This document shows positions 6,884 through 15,682 of a stretch of DNA of 64,000 nucleotides, piece after piece. Source of the stretch: Erwinia aphidicola (GTDB taxonomy: Bacteria > Pseudomonadota > Gammaproteobacteria > Enterobacterales > Enterobacteriaceae). Where the stretch lies: assembly GCF_014773485.1 (NCBI RefSeq), contig NZ_JACXBP010000002.1, forward strand, positions 496,001 to 560,000, read 5' to 3'. Each line of letters opens with the position of its first letter. The stretch's first letter is position 1. The notes beneath the pieces were generated by a model. That model searched no databases. It had not been told where the DNA came from and saw only the letters and a list, made by a program, of their open reading frames with translations. The translations under genes were made by a program, and so were the position numbers.

Positions 6884-9004
6884 ATGAAAACGTTTACTTT
6901 TAAGCCGTGCCTTCTTGCCGTGCTTATCACCAGCAGCTTCAGTTCTTCCGCTTTTGCCGCCAGCGCCGATGACACCCTCGTGGTCAGTGCCTCCGGTGAC
7001 GGCTCCGCAGCCACCCTGCCGGCTTACACCAACAGTGCCACTAAGTCGGCAGTGCCGGAGAGTAAAACACCGCAGGTGATTAACAGCGTCAGCAGCAGGG
7101 AAATTAGCCAGCGCCATGCCAACTCGCTGAATGAGATCCTGCGCTATGCGCCTGGCGTGTCGACAGAAACCCGCGGCTCGACCAGCTATATGAGCGAGTA
7201 CAAAATTCGTGGTTTCACCGTCGATAACACCTTCTACGACGGCTTGCAGCTGCCGTATAACGTCACCGGTAATACCAAAGCCAATATTGACCCGATTCTG
7301 ATCGATCACGTGGATATCCTGAAAGGCCCGGCCTCTGTGCTGTACGGCAACGGATCGCCGGGCGGCCTGGTCAACATTCAGAGTAAAAAACCGCAGCGCG
7401 AGCAGCAAACCGAAGTGGGCTTTAATACGGGTAGCCGCAACCTGCGCGAAGGCTATATCGACAGTACCGGTGCGATTGCCGACAGCGACTGGAGTTACCG
7501 CTTTATCGGCAAGGCCAGCGCGGGCGACGATCAGCCACATTCCACTCAATCAGAAAATTACCTGCTGGCCCCTTCCGTGACCTGGCAGCCATCGGATAAA
7601 ACGCGTCTGACCCTTGATGCCCAGTACCAGGATATCCCAAGCCTGACGCCGTCTAATCCGCTGCCGATTGCTTATCTGCGTTCGGGGCACGCTTCCCGCC
7701 GTGATTACTCCGGTGATAACTGGAGCGGCTTTAAGCAGCGCCAGTGGTCCGTTGGCTACAGTTTTGAACATGAGTTTGACAGCGGCTGGGGCTTCGCGCA
7801 GAAAGCACGCTACTTCGATGTCGATACCCATCAGCGCAGCATCTACGCCACCGGTAGCATGACGCAGACGGCGGACAGCATTATCCTGCCGCGCTTTGCC
7901 TACACCACTGACGAAGACCTGCGCAGCTTTAATATCGATAATCAGCTCACCAAACAGGTAGATATCGGCGACGTTAAAAACCATCTGATGGTCGGTATCG
8001 ATCACCAGCGCCTGGACTCGCACTTTAACTATCAGTACGCCTCGCAGAAATCACCGGATATCGATATGCTGCACCCGGATTACAACCTGGTGTCAGAGTC
8101 CGCTCTGGGGTTGTATACCGCGCAGAAAAATCGCCTGAGCTACAATCAGACCGGCTACTACTTCCAGGACCAAATCGAGTTTGACCAGCTAAGCCTGATC
8201 GCCGGACTGCGCTATGACGACTACCGTTCAACCAATACCAACTCTCTGAGCAACAACGATAAGAGCTGGGTTGAACAGCATCGTCTGACCAAACGCCTCG
8301 GCGCGCTTTACACCTTCGATAACGGTATTGCGCCGTTTATCAGCTACTCCGAAGGTTTCCTGCCCGTGTCGCCAACCGGCAATCTGACCAGCGCCAAACC
8401 CACTACCAGCCGCCAGCTGGAAGGCGGTGTGAAATATCTGCTGGCTGACTATGCCACCACCCTGACAGCCTCGGTGTTTACTATCCGCCAGAAAAACGTG
8501 CTGACTTCCGATCTCAGCTATCTGAACTATCGCCAGACCGGGGAAGTGGAGTCGAAGGGGGCCGAAGTGTCGCTGAACGCCCGCCCAACCGACAATATCA
8601 CTATCATCGCCAACTACGCCTATACCCACGCGCTGAATACCAAAGATGATAAATACCAGGGCAAGCGCCCTACTCAGGTGGCCGAGAATGCATTTAACGT
8701 TTGGGGGGATTACACCTTCGACAGCAGCGTGCTGCGCGGTCTGACCGTCGGTGGCGGTGCGCGTTATACCGGTCCGATGGAGATTTCGCTGGCCAACGAT
8801 CAGGGCAAACTGGGCGGCACCACGCTGTTTGATATGGCGCTGTCCTACAATATGGCGGCAGTGGATGCAACGCTGTCGGGCGTCACGCTGAAAGTCAGCG
8901 CGCAGAACCTGACCAACAAAGAGACCTTCACCTGCTACGACACCAATAACTGCTGGATCGGCCGCGACCGCACCTGGCAGGCGGGCGTCAGCTACAGCTT
9001 CTAA
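6884..9004 (+). CDS. TonB-dependent siderophore receptor (hydroxamate/FhuA-FoxA type)
   Basis: Outer-membrane ligand-gated channel of about 706 residues. A signal peptide ends at SSAFA; DDTLVVSAS just after it resembles a TonB box. The plug follows (TPQVINSVSSREI, LNEILRYAPGVS, YKIRGF, IDHVDILKGPASVLYGNGSPGGLVNI). The rest is alternating beta-strand barrel ending in aromatic VSYSF. The Cys pair CYDTNNCW near the C terminus is common in ferric-hydroxamate receptors, but the substrate cannot be fixed by reading. ATG 6884 gives a normal signal peptide; ATG 6875 adds three residues, and the open frame to 6839 runs through the Fur box and is unlikely. Regulation by Fur is supported by the box at 6841-6859. 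It stands alone with no siderophore synthesis or reductase gene beside it. Confidence 0.88.
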   Translation: MKTFTFKPCLLAVLITSSFSSSAFAASADDTLVVSASGDGSAATLPAYTNSATKSAVPESKTPQVINSVSSREISQRHANSLNEILRYAPGVSTETRGSTSYMSEYKIRGFTVDNTFYDGLQLPYNVTGNTKANIDPILIDHVDILKGPASVLYGNGSPGGLVNIQSKKPQREQQTEVGFNTGSRNLREGYIDSTGAIADSDWSYRFIGKASAGDDQPHSTQSENYLLAPSVTWQPSDKTRLTLDAQYQDIPSLTPSNPLPIAYLRSGHASRRDYSGDNWSGFKQRQWSVGYSFEHEFDSGWGFAQKARYFDVDTHQRSIYATGSMTQTADSIILPRFAYTTDEDLRSFNIDNQLTKQVDIGDVKNHLMVGIDHQRLDSHFNYQYASQKSPDIDMLHPDYNLVSESALGLYTAQKNRLSYNQTGYYFQDQIEFDQLSLIAGLRYDDYRSTNTNSLSNNDKSWVEQHRLTKRLGALYTFDNGIAPFISYSEGFLPVSPTGNLTSAKPTTSRQLEGGVKYLLADYATTLTASVFTIRQKNVLTSDLSYLNYRQTGEVESKGAEVSLNARPTDNITIIANYAYTHALNTKDDKYQGKRPTQVAENAFNVWGDYTFDSSVLRGLTVGGGARYTGPMEISLANDQGKLGGTTLFDMALSYNMAAVDATLSGVTLKVSAQNLTNKETFTCYDTNNCWIGRDRTWQAGVSYSF

Positions 9005-9016
9005 TCACCGCTTAAC

Positions 9017-9037
9017 GGGCGCTCCTGACGGGCGCCC
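9017..9037. terminator. Terminator hairpin between receptor and LysR gene
   Basis: GGGCGC (9017-9022) pairs with GCGCCC (9032-9037), loop of 9, followed by TTCT on the plus strand. It lies 13 bases after the receptor stop and abuts the end of the convergent LysR gene, so it probably serves the receptor gene. Confidence 0.55.
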
Positions 9038-9039
9038 TT

Positions 9040-9978
9040 CTATCTTCCCGGGTGCTGAGTTCCGCTCAGCGCCGGCATGACCTCTTTCATCAGCGCCAGA
9101 AACATGCGTAAACGCGCCGGGTAGTAGCGCGCGTGCGGATAAACCAGATAAACCGGCAGCGCGGAAGCCTGCCACTCGGGGGCCAGATGCAGCAGCTCAC
9201 CGCGCGCAATATCCTCTGCCACCACCCAGGATGAGGCAATGCCCACCCCCATCCCAGCCAACGCCGCATTGCGCAGCGCGTACAGGCTGTCGGTCATCAG
9301 GCGTGGCTGAATATCAAAACGTTGCGTCTCCCCGCTCTGCTCATGGCTGAGCGTCACGCTGTGGCGATAGAAAATACTCAGCGACAGCCACGGCAGGTCC
9401 TGCAGCTGCTGGGGATGGCGCGGCAGCGGCCGCTGTGCCAGCAGCGCCGGGGTGCCGATCACAATACGCGGCACTTCCGCCACCAGCAGGGCCACCACCG
9501 ACGGATCGGTTACCGGGCCGACGTGCACCGCGCAGTCGATACCCTCGGCAATAAAGTCCGGGCGGCGGTCGCTCAGCATCCAGTCGACGGTCATTTTGGG
9601 GTAACGCTGCAGATAGGATTGCAGCGGAGCGATCATCTGGTCCTGACCAAAGGCGTGCGGAGCCAGCACGCGCAGCACGCCCTGCGGCTCCTCGGTGACG
9701 CCGCGCAGATCGTCCTCGATCCCCTGCCAGCTCTCCAGCAGCGTTTTCGCATGCGCATAGCAGCGTTCGCCGTCCTCGGTCAGCTTCATGACGTGCGTGG
9801 TGCGCTGCACCAGCTTCAGGCCGAGCAGCTTTTCCAGCGCCTGCAGGCGGCGGCTGATGGTCGGCTGGCTGGTTTCCAGACGTGCGGCCGCCGCAGACAG
9901 GCTGCCTGCTTCAACGATGCGCACGAAGGTCTGCATCAGTTCTATACGGTCCGTGCCAGCAAGAGAAGATTTGTTCAT
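9040..9978 (-). CDS. LysR-family transcriptional regulator
   Basis: 312 residues. The winged helix-turn-helix is at about residues 12-70 (LMQTFVRIVEAGSLSAAAARLETSQPTISRRLQALEKLLGLKLVQRTT), followed by the linker helix and an effector domain of LysR type (GVLRVLAPHAFGQDQMIAPLQSYLQRYPKM; DCAVHVGPV). The sequence style (VxxP.xFG, LL..GMGI) is that of the large CrgA/DmlR-like branch. It is divergent from an MFS gene starting 100 bp away, which is its most likely target. The inducer is unknown. Confidence 0.85.
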   Translation of the reverse strand: MNKSSLAGTDRIELMQTFVRIVEAGSLSAAAARLETSQPTISRRLQALEKLLGLKLVQRTTHVMKLTEDGERCYAHAKTLLESWQGIEDDLRGVTEEPQGVLRVLAPHAFGQDQMIAPLQSYLQRYPKMTVDWMLSDRRPDFIAEGIDCAVHVGPVTDPSVVALLVAEVPRIVIGTPALLAQRPLPRHPQQLQDLPWLSLSIFYRHSVTLSHEQSGETQRFDIQPRLMTDSLYALRNAALAGMGVGIASSWVVAEDIARGELLHLAPEWQASALPVYLVYPHARYYPARLRMFLALMKEVMPALSGTQHPGR

Positions 9979-10078
9979 ACGCTCATCGTATAACAGTTTT
10001 ACTCGCCAGGCGACTACCCAGCGTCACCCGCGCAGCGGACAATAGCGGCATCCACCACTGACTAACAGGCTACACAAC

Positions 10079-11308
10079 ATGTCGACCCTCTCCGGCGCAT
10101 CACTCACTCCTCCACCGCTCAGCGGCCGCACCGTGCTGATGTTAGCCAGCGGCGCGGGCTTTAGCGTGGCATCCATCTATTACAGCCAGCCGATGCTGGC
10201 GATTTTATCCGGCGATCTGCACGCCAGCGTCACCGCCAGCGGCCTGGTGCCGACGCTGACGCAGATGGGCTACGCGCTGGGTATCTTACTGCTGGCTCCG
10301 CTGGGCGACCGTCACGATCGCCGCACCATCATCACCATCAAGGGCGTGCTGCTGACGCTGGCGCTGCTGCTGAGCGCCGCCGCGGGCAACATCATGGTGC
10401 TGCTGGCTGCCAGCCTGGCCATTGGTATTACCGCGACCATGGCGCAGGATATTGTTCCGGCCTCGGCCAGCCTGTCACCGGAAGCGCAGCGCGGTAAAAC
10501 CGTCGGCACGGTGATGACCGGGCTGCTGCTCGGCATTCTGCTGTCGCGCGTGGTGAGCGGGCTGGTCGCGCAGGTTTTTGGCTGGCGCGTGATGTTTATC
10601 CTCGCGGCGGCGCTGGTGCTGATGATGACCCTGATTTTATGGCGCCGCCTGCCGCATATCGCCCCGAGCACCAGTCTGAGCTACCCGGCGCTGCTGGCCT
10701 CAATGCGCCATCTCTGGCGCCAGCATGGCGAACTGCGCCGCGCCGCGCTGGCGCAGGGGCTGCTGTCGGTTGGATTCAGCGCTTTCTGGTCGACGCTGGC
10801 GGTTATGCTGCATAACCACTACGGGCTTGGCAGCGCCACGGCGGGAGCATTTGGCCTCGCCGGCGCTGCCGGTGCGCTGGCGGCTCCGCTGGCCGGCGCC
10901 ATGGCCGACCGCCGCGGCCCGGCGCTGGTGACGCAGTTCAGCACCGCGCTGGCGACCGTCTCCTTCGCGGCGCTGTTCTTACTGCCGCTGCTGCCGGTAC
11001 CTGCGCAGCTGGCGCTGATTGTCACCTCCGCCATCGGCTTTGATTTCGGCGTGCAGGCTACGCTGGTATCGCACCAGACGCTGATTTTCGGCCTGGAACC
11101 GGCCGCCCGCAGCCGTCTCAATGCGCTGATGTTCACCGGGGTGTTTATCGGCATGGCAATAGGCTCAGCGCTCGGCAGCCTGATGCTGGAAAAAGCGGGC
11201 TGGCCTGGCGTGGTGGCGCTGCTGACGCTGGCAGGCGCGGGCAGCTTTATTGTCAGGATGCAGGGACGCGCCGCGCGTTGCCCCACTGCACCATCAGCAC
11301 CACGCTGA
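10079..11308 (+). CDS. MFS transporter (DHA1-like efflux)
   Basis: 409 residues with twelve predicted membrane segments in two bundles. The loop after helix 2 has the MFS signature G..LLAPLGDRHDRR, and the equivalent in the second half is LAGAMADRRGPA. The short soluble termini and overall length fit a DHA1-type drug/metabolite exporter. It is divergent from the LysR gene. The start ATG 10079 has only a weak ribosome-binding site (ACAGG about 11 bases upstream). Its last 56 bp overlap the 3' end of the convergent EamA gene; the Arg/Pro-rich tail CPTAPSAPR looks like read-through into that gene's antisense. Substrate unknown. Confidence 0.85.
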   Translation: MSTLSGASLTPPPLSGRTVLMLASGAGFSVASIYYSQPMLAILSGDLHASVTASGLVPTLTQMGYALGILLLAPLGDRHDRRTIITIKGVLLTLALLLSAAAGNIMVLLAASLAIGITATMAQDIVPASASLSPEAQRGKTVGTVMTGLLLGILLSRVVSGLVAQVFGWRVMFILAAALVLMMTLILWRRLPHIAPSTSLSYPALLASMRHLWRQHGELRRAALAQGLLSVGFSAFWSTLAVMLHNHYGLGSATAGAFGLAGAAGALAAPLAGAMADRRGPALVTQFSTALATVSFAALFLLPLLPVPAQLALIVTSAIGFDFGVQATLVSHQTLIFGLEPAARSRLNALMFTGVFIGMAIGSALGSLMLEKAGWPGVVALLTLAGAGSFIVRMQGRAARCPTAPSAPR

Positions 11309-12113
11309 AAATCAGCAGCGCCCCCACCCGCTGGCTGGCGTTCAGCGTCTGGTCGAGCAGCGCATAACCGATGATCAGCGCCACCAGCGGGCTGAGCAAC
11401 CCCAGCAGCGACATCACCACCGGGGGGTTTGCCTCGGCGCCGGCAAACCACAGCCAGTAGGCGCACAGCGAACCGGGGATCGCCACCCAGGCATAGCCAA
11501 GCAGATTGGTCAGGGTCAGCGTTGCCGGCAAGGACTCCGTCAGCAGCTGGGCGGGCAGCACCACCAGTCCACCGGCCAGCAGCTGCCAGCCGGTAAACGT
11601 CATCATGCTCATCCGTGGGGGCCTGCCCCACTTTTTCGTTAAGACCAGCCCGCTGCCCATGCTCAGAGTGGCGAGAAACGCCGCCAGCAGCCCGACGGGA
11701 TCGAGCCGTCCTGAAGGCAGCGCAATCAGCAGAAAAACGCCCACCGCCCCCAGCCCGGCCGCCAGCAGCTGGCTTCTGCTGGCGCGCTGCGCAAGCAGCA
11801 GGCTGGAGAGCGCGATCACCGCCAGCGGTTGCAGCGCCCCAATCAGCGCCACCACCCCACCCGGTACGCGATAGGCTGCAGAAAACAGCAGGATAAAGAA
11901 CAGGCCGATATTCAGCGCACCCAGCACCAGCAGCCGCAGCAGCCAGCGCCACTCCGGCAGGCGAGCCCCACAAATCAGGATCAGCCCGGCGGGCAGCGCG
12001 CGGATCAGCGCCGCCAGCAGCGGTTTATCATCCGGTAAAAACTGGGTAGTGACATAGTAGGTGGAGCCCCACACGCAGGGGGCGAGAAACGCCAGGTGTC
12101 GTAACGCTATCAT
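11253..12113 (-). CDS. EamA/DMT-family transporter
   Basis: 286 residues and about ten hydrophobic segments arranged as two EamA repeats (first: WGSTYYVTTQFLP...LIRALPAGLILI; second: GLLAAFLATLSMGSGLVLTKKWG...WVAIPGSLCAYWLWFAGAEANPPVVMSLLGLLSPLVALIIGY). Proteins of this drug/metabolite superfamily export amino acids, nucleosides or toxic metabolites. It is divergent from a MarR-type regulator with palindromic sites between them, the usual layout of a repressor controlling an exporter. Its 3' end overlaps the MFS gene on the other strand. Substrate unknown. Confidence 0.83.
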   Translation of the reverse strand: MIALRHLAFLAPCVWGSTYYVTTQFLPDDKPLLAALIRALPAGLILICGARLPEWRWLLRLLVLGALNIGLFFILLFSAAYRVPGGVVALIGALQPLAVIALSSLLLAQRASRSQLLAAGLGAVGVFLLIALPSGRLDPVGLLAAFLATLSMGSGLVLTKKWGRPPRMSMMTFTGWQLLAGGLVVLPAQLLTESLPATLTLTNLLGYAWVAIPGSLCAYWLWFAGAEANPPVVMSLLGLLSPLVALIIGYALLDQTLNASQRVGALLIFSVVLMVQWGNARRVPAS

Positions 12114-12152
12114 TTTGCACTCCGCGCATTATCCGGCGACAGGCCGAATTTA

Positions 12153-12213
12153 TTACGAGATCGTAAAGTACGATAGCGTTATAAATCAGTCAAAGTATTT
12201 CGAAAGTGAAATA
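12153..12213. promoter_or_regulatory. Cluster of palindromes (probable MarR operators) between EamA and MarR genes
   Basis: Three perfect inverted repeats lie in the divergent promoter region: TTACGA-GA-TCGTAA (12153-12166), TCGTA-AAG-TACGA (12161-12173, sharing an arm with the first) and TATTTC-N6-GAAATA (12196-12213). MarR repressors bind such 14-18 bp palindromes. The position suggests control of both genes; binding itself is inferred. Confidence 0.55.
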
Positions 12214-12300
12214 TCCGCGGATGATATTTTTGCCCAAATTATGCTACTTTGGCGCAAGCATGCGAGTGACAGTAAAAAAATAAGAAGGAATATCAGAAAG

Positions 12301-12798
12301 ATGAGTTCACAGATGCCTATCGACAAGATCATTGCGCAGTGGCAGCAGGAGCGTCCGGACCTTGATGTCGCGCCCATGCGGGTGATTGGTCAGCTCGGCC
12401 GCACCCGCTATTTCGCCGGGCTGAAAATCCAGCAGCTGTTCAGCCAGTACGGGCTCTCAAGCAGCGAATTCGATATTCTCGCTACCCTGCGCCGCAGCGG
12501 CGCGCCCTACGCACTGAACCCGTCGCAGCTTGTCAGCGCCCTGATGATCAACAACAGCACGCTAACCAGCCGCCTCGATCGCCTGGAGAAGCACGGCCAC
12601 CTTATCCGCGTGCCGATTGTTGGCGACCGCCGTTCGGTGCACGTGCAGTTAACCGACAGCGGGTTTCAGCTGATTGATGAGCTGGTGGGCAAGCATGTGG
12701 CAAATGAGAGAGCGATGCTGACCGCCCTGAGTGATGATGAGCAGCAGCAGCTGGTGGCGCTGCTGGCGAAGCTGGAACAGCACCTCGCCAGCGAGTAA
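12301..12798 (+). CDS. MarR-family transcriptional regulator
   Basis: 165 residues from ATG 12301; the open frame reaches back to 12061 through the palindromic promoter and over the EamA start, so the longer version is unlikely. GAAGGAAT about 15 bases and GAAAG directly upstream act as ribosome-binding site candidates. The winged helix is clear: LSSSEFDILATLRRSG....LNPSQLVSALMINNSTLTSRLDRLEKHGHLIRVP..GDRRSVHVQLTDSG at about residues 48-118, flanked by dimerisation helices. The length and N-terminal QWQQERPDLDVAPMRVIGQLGR are typical of MarR proteins that control a neighbouring exporter, here the divergent EamA gene. Confidence 0.87.
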   Translation: MSSQMPIDKIIAQWQQERPDLDVAPMRVIGQLGRTRYFAGLKIQQLFSQYGLSSSEFDILATLRRSGAPYALNPSQLVSALMINNSTLTSRLDRLEKHGHLIRVPIVGDRRSVHVQLTDSGFQLIDELVGKHVANERAMLTALSDDEQQQLVALLAKLEQHLASE

Positions 12799-12803
12799 GA
12801 GAT

Positions 12804-13469
12804 CTACGACAGCTGCAGGCTACCGTAGGCCGCAGACCAGTCCTGATCGAAGCGCTGCAGCGCGCTGTCGACCGCCGGATCGAGCAGGAACAGCTCGGCC
12901 ACGTCGGGATCGACGGTGATCGCCTGGCAGCCCGCCAGCATACAGTCGAGCACCTGGCGCGGCGTGCGGAAGCTGGCCGCCAGCACTTTACTGTGCGGGC
13001 AGTGCAGCCCGAGCAGGGTTTGCAGCTCCTTCACCAGCGCAATGCCGTCTCCGCCCTGCGCATCGATGCGGTTCACATAGGGCGCGATATAGCTCGCCCC
13101 GGCCAGCGCCGCGTAAAACCCCTGTCCGGCACCGTATACTGCCGTGCCCAGGGTCGGGATATTCTGCTGCGTCAGCGCTTTAATCGCCGTCAGCCCCTGA
13201 TGCGTCACCGGCACTTTCACCACCAGTTCCGGCACCGCTTCGCGCAGCTGCAGCGCCTCATCCACCATCGCCGCGGCATCGTGGGCGATCACCTGAGCAA
13301 ACAGCGTACTGTCAGCAGGCAGGATTGAGACCAGCTCCTGCAGCACGCTGCTGAGCGGACGCCTGCTGCGTGCCACAATGCTGGGATTGGTGGTGACCCC
13401 TTTGATCGGCAGGATCGCCGCCAGGCGTTTCACCACGCCGACGTCAGCGGTATCTAAATAAAATTCCAT
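12804..13469 (-). CDS. fsa: Fructose-6-phosphate aldolase (transaldolase family)
   Basis: 221 residues, the length of E. coli FsaA/FsaB. The enzyme cleaves fructose 6-phosphate to dihydroxyacetone and glyceraldehyde 3-phosphate via a Schiff base. Lys85 in VVKVPVT, Tyr131 in [10 protein letters not shown] and Gln59 in FAQV fall at the same numbers as the catalytic residues of E. coli FSA, and the opening [10 protein letters not shown] is the family start. ATG 13469 is used: GGAGG lies 5 bases upstream, whereas GTG 13472 would be too close. It ends 5 bp from the convergent MarR gene. TTTCA/TGAAA palindromes just upstream suggest control by the neighbouring DeoR regulator. A dihydroxyacetone kinase gene occurs later in the window (54937) and could use its product. 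Confidence 0.9.
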   Translation of the reverse strand: MEFYLDTADVGVVKRLAAILPIKGVTTNPSIVARSRRPLSSVLQELVSILPADSTLFAQVIAHDAAAMVDEALQLREAVPELVVKVPVTHQGLTAIKALTQQNIPTLGTAVYGAGQGFYAALAGASYIAPYVNRIDAQGGDGIALVKELQTLLGLHCPHSKVLAASFRTPRQVLDCMLAGCQAITVDPDVAELFLLDPAVDSALQRFDQDWSAAYGSLQLS

Positions 13470-13494
13470 CACACCCTCCGGGAAGCCAGTTTAC

Positions 13495-13538
13495 CTTTCA
13501 AATGAAAGCTATTTTGTTTCACAGCAAGATAAATGAAA
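13495..13538. promoter_or_regulatory. DeoR-type operators in front of fsa
   Basis: CTTTCA-AA-TGAAAG (13495-13508) is a perfect palindrome 26 bases before the fsa ATG; a second pair, TTTCA (13517-13521) and TGAAA (13534-13538), follows. The same TTTCA/TGAAA half-sites recur around the adjacent DeoR gene. Confidence 0.5.
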
Positions 13539-13662
13539 TCCTGATGGCTAAATTTGATCGCCATCACGCTTCCACATGTGCAAATTACATGCGCGAATGG
13601 CGATGTATCTCTATGAAAATTAACTGATTAATGGTGTTACATCCACTGCCGCCTGCAATAAG

Positions 13663-13733
13663 TGAAAGCGCGCTTTCATCTGCGGCAGGATTGAGTCACT
13701 CAGGCTACGTTTTATGAAAGCTTCAGGCTTTCA
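13663..13733. promoter_or_regulatory. Further TGAAAG/CTTTCA palindromes at the deoR-like gene end
   Basis: TGAAAGCG-CGCTTTCA (13663-13678) is a perfect 16-bp palindrome. TGAAAG-N7-CTTTCA (13715-13733) overlaps the stop codon of the DeoR gene and might also act as its terminator. The half-sites match those upstream of fsa. Confidence 0.45.
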
Positions 13734-14460
13734 TCACCGTCACGCCCTGCTGCGTCAGCGCCGTTTCGACGTTCAGCAGCAGGCCCGCATCGGTAATCAC
13801 CGTGTCGATATCGCTGTGCTTCGCCACGTTATAAGGGAACAGCTTGCCGAATTTCGCCGACTCGGCGATGACAAAGTTCTGCACGCCTTTCTCAATTGCC
13901 AGGCGGATATTCTCTGCGCGCATAATATCGCGGCCGGTGAAGCCATAGTTCGGGTGGTAGCCATCAATGCCGATGAATACCTTGTTAAAATTGATGTTAT
14001 TGATGCACAGATGCGTCAGCGGCCCGACGAGGCACTCGCTGCGTTTTTGCAGCACGCCACCGATCAGCACCACATCCTGATGGCAGTTTTTCAGTTCATT
14101 AGCCACATAAACGCAGGGCGTGACCACCGTGACATCCAGCCCGGAGCGGCCAATCTCACGGGCGAAATGCGCATTGCTGCTGCCCGCTTCAATAAACAGC
14201 GTATCGCCCTCCTCCAGCAGCGTCAGCGCCCGTTTTGCCATCGCCTCTTTGGTGGTGAAGTTGCTGCTGACGCGTTCGCTGAGGTCGTTAAGCGACACCG
14301 CATAACCGTGGGCGCGGCTCAGATAGTGCAGGCTCTCCAGCTCCGCGAGATCTTTACGGATCGTCACCCCGGAAACCCCGGACAGACGCGCCAGCTCGCT
14401 GATGCTGACTTTACCTTTCTCTTCTACCCGATCGAGAATGCGCCGCTGTCTCTCTTTCAT
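13723..14460 (-). CDS. DeoR/GlpR-family transcriptional regulator
   Basis: 245 residues. The N-terminal helix-turn-helix is at about 5-56 (RQRRILDRVEEKGKVSISELARLSGVSGVTIRKDLAELESLHYLSRAHGYA). The sensor domain follows, with the sugar-phosphate-binding marks of the family: K.AMAKRAL.LLEEGDTLFIEAGSSN, VVTPCVYVANEL, VLIGG, and GIDGYHPNYGFTGRDIMRAENIRLAI. It lies between fsa and the HAD phosphatase gene. Perfect TTTCA/TGAAA palindromes occur on both sides of it, which supports autoregulation and repression of fsa. The effector is probably a phosphorylated sugar; which one cannot be read. Confidence 0.87.
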   Translation of the reverse strand: MKERQRRILDRVEEKGKVSISELARLSGVSGVTIRKDLAELESLHYLSRAHGYAVSLNDLSERVSSNFTTKEAMAKRALTLLEEGDTLFIEAGSSNAHFAREIGRSGLDVTVVTPCVYVANELKNCHQDVVLIGGVLQKRSECLVGPLTHLCINNINFNKVFIGIDGYHPNYGFTGRDIMRAENIRLAIEKGVQNFVIAESAKFGKLFPYNVAKHSDIDTVITDAGLLLNVETALTQQGVTVMKA

Positions 14461-14504
14461 TTCTGCTCCATGACGTGACTGGATGTTTCAAAATAAAGCG
14501 TGAT

Positions 14505-14519
14505 TTTCATAATATGAAA
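14505..14519. promoter_or_regulatory. DeoR operator in the deoR-ybiV divergent region
   Basis: TTTCAT-AAT-ATGAAA is a perfect inverted repeat 45 bases upstream of the DeoR ATG, with one more TTTCA at 14486-14490. The rest of the 314-base gap 14461-14774 holds no open frame with a ribosome-binding site; it should contain the divergent promoters. Confidence 0.5.
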
Positions 14520-14774
14520 GCTGTGGCGGGTTCACAATCTCTTTCCACGGCGTTATTCGATGCCTCTTTTTTTACTCAGATATTTCTAACCTATCCTCTT
14601 TTGCTGCTGACGCCCTGTCAGGGGGAATAAAATCGCTACCGGCGTCTGATAACAGCCTGTGTTGCAGTTGAAAAGGGGAAGCCATCGGCAAAAACGACCT
14701 CTTTTTCACGGTATGTTTTTCCCCGATGATAGGCAGGGTTTATCTTCTGTTTATTTCAACCTGGGGCTGGCGTG

Positions 14775-15587
14775 ATGATTAAGATGATTGCTGTGGATAT
14801 GGACGGCACCTTTCTCGACGATAATAAGCGCTATAACAAGGCGCGATTTTTACAGCAGTATCAGCAGTTAAAGCAGCGGGGAATCAAGTTTGTGGTGGCC
14901 AGCGGCAACCAGTATTACCAGCTGATTAGCTTCTTCCCAGAAATCCGCGATGAGATTGCTTTTATCGCCGAAAATGGGGCGAATATCGTGGATAAGGGTA
15001 GAACGCTGTTTTGTGGAGCGCTCAGCGATGCGCATCTGCGGCGCGTGCTGGAAGTGCTGGCGGGCATTCCCTATATCCATGCCGTGGTGTGCGGACCGCG
15101 CAGCGCGTACATGCTTGATACCACCCCGCAACCGCTGCTGGCGCTGATGGCTAAGCATTATCATCGCCTTGAACTGCGCGAGAATTTTGCCGCGCTGGAT
15201 GACACCATCTTTAAGTTCTCCCTGAATCTGAATGACGAGAAGATCCCCGAGCTGATGGCGCATATCGGGGATGCACTGGAGGGTATTGTCACCCCGGTTT
15301 CCAGCGGCTTTGGCTTTGTCGACCTGATCATACCCGGCGTACATAAAGCCCACGGGCTGAAGCTGCTGCAGCGTCAGTGGCAGATTGCCGATGAGGAAGT
15401 GGTGGCGGTCGGCGACAGCGGCAATGATATCGAAATGGTGGCCCACGCCGGCTTTGGCTTTGCCATGGATAATGCCCAGCCCGGGGTGAAAAAGGTCGCG
15501 GGGTATCACACCGAGAGTAACAATCAGCAAGGTGCGCTCAATGTGATTGAGCGCGTGCTGGCCGGAAGCCATCCGTTTAACCCCTAA
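14775..15587 (+). CDS. ybiV: HAD-family sugar phosphatase YbiV/SupH
   Basis: 270 residues, close in length and wording to E. coli YbiV. It is a Cof-type HAD phosphatase of subclass IIB that dephosphorylates sugar phosphates. Motif I is DMDGTFLDD (residues 8-16 region) with the nucleophile and acid/base Asp pair, motif II is VVASGNQYYQL, and motif IV is GDSGNDIEM. The cap lies between II and IV. ATG 14775 is preferred over the GTG three bases earlier. It is divergent from the DeoR regulator, with TTTCAT/ATGAAA sites between them, so co-regulation with fsa is possible. A small palindromic repeat follows the stop. Confidence 0.9.
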   Translation: MIKMIAVDMDGTFLDDNKRYNKARFLQQYQQLKQRGIKFVVASGNQYYQLISFFPEIRDEIAFIAENGANIVDKGRTLFCGALSDAHLRRVLEVLAGIPYIHAVVCGPRSAYMLDTTPQPLLALMAKHYHRLELRENFAALDDTIFKFSLNLNDEKIPELMAHIGDALEGIVTPVSSGFGFVDLIIPGVHKAHGLKLLQRQWQIADEEVVAVGDSGNDIEMVAHAGFGFAMDNAQPGVKKVAGYHTESNNQQGALNVIERVLAGSHPFNP

Positions 15588-15591
15588 AAAC

Positions 15592-15665
15592 GGGCTGACC
15601 GAAAAATAAGGTCCGCCCCTACGAATGCAGTTTGTTGTAGGGGCCGACCATTTTTCCGCTCGCCC
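15592..15665. repeat. GTAGGGG-type palindromic repeat, copy 1
   Basis: GGGCTGACC (15592-15600) and GGTCCGCCC (15610-15618) form an imperfect stem; CTAC follows, and GTAGGGGCCGACC (15637-15649) is a second, inverted unit. It fills the gap between ybiV and the convergent ydcJ. Confidence 0.65.
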
Positions 15666-15682
15666 CGTGGTGGGCGTGCCCC

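Noticed and set aside
10819..11973. Long minus-strand open frame (384 codons) across the MFS and EamA genes
   Set aside because: It is out of frame with the EamA gene, is Ala/Gly/Arg-rich as expected for a GC-rich shadow frame, and has no domain pattern.
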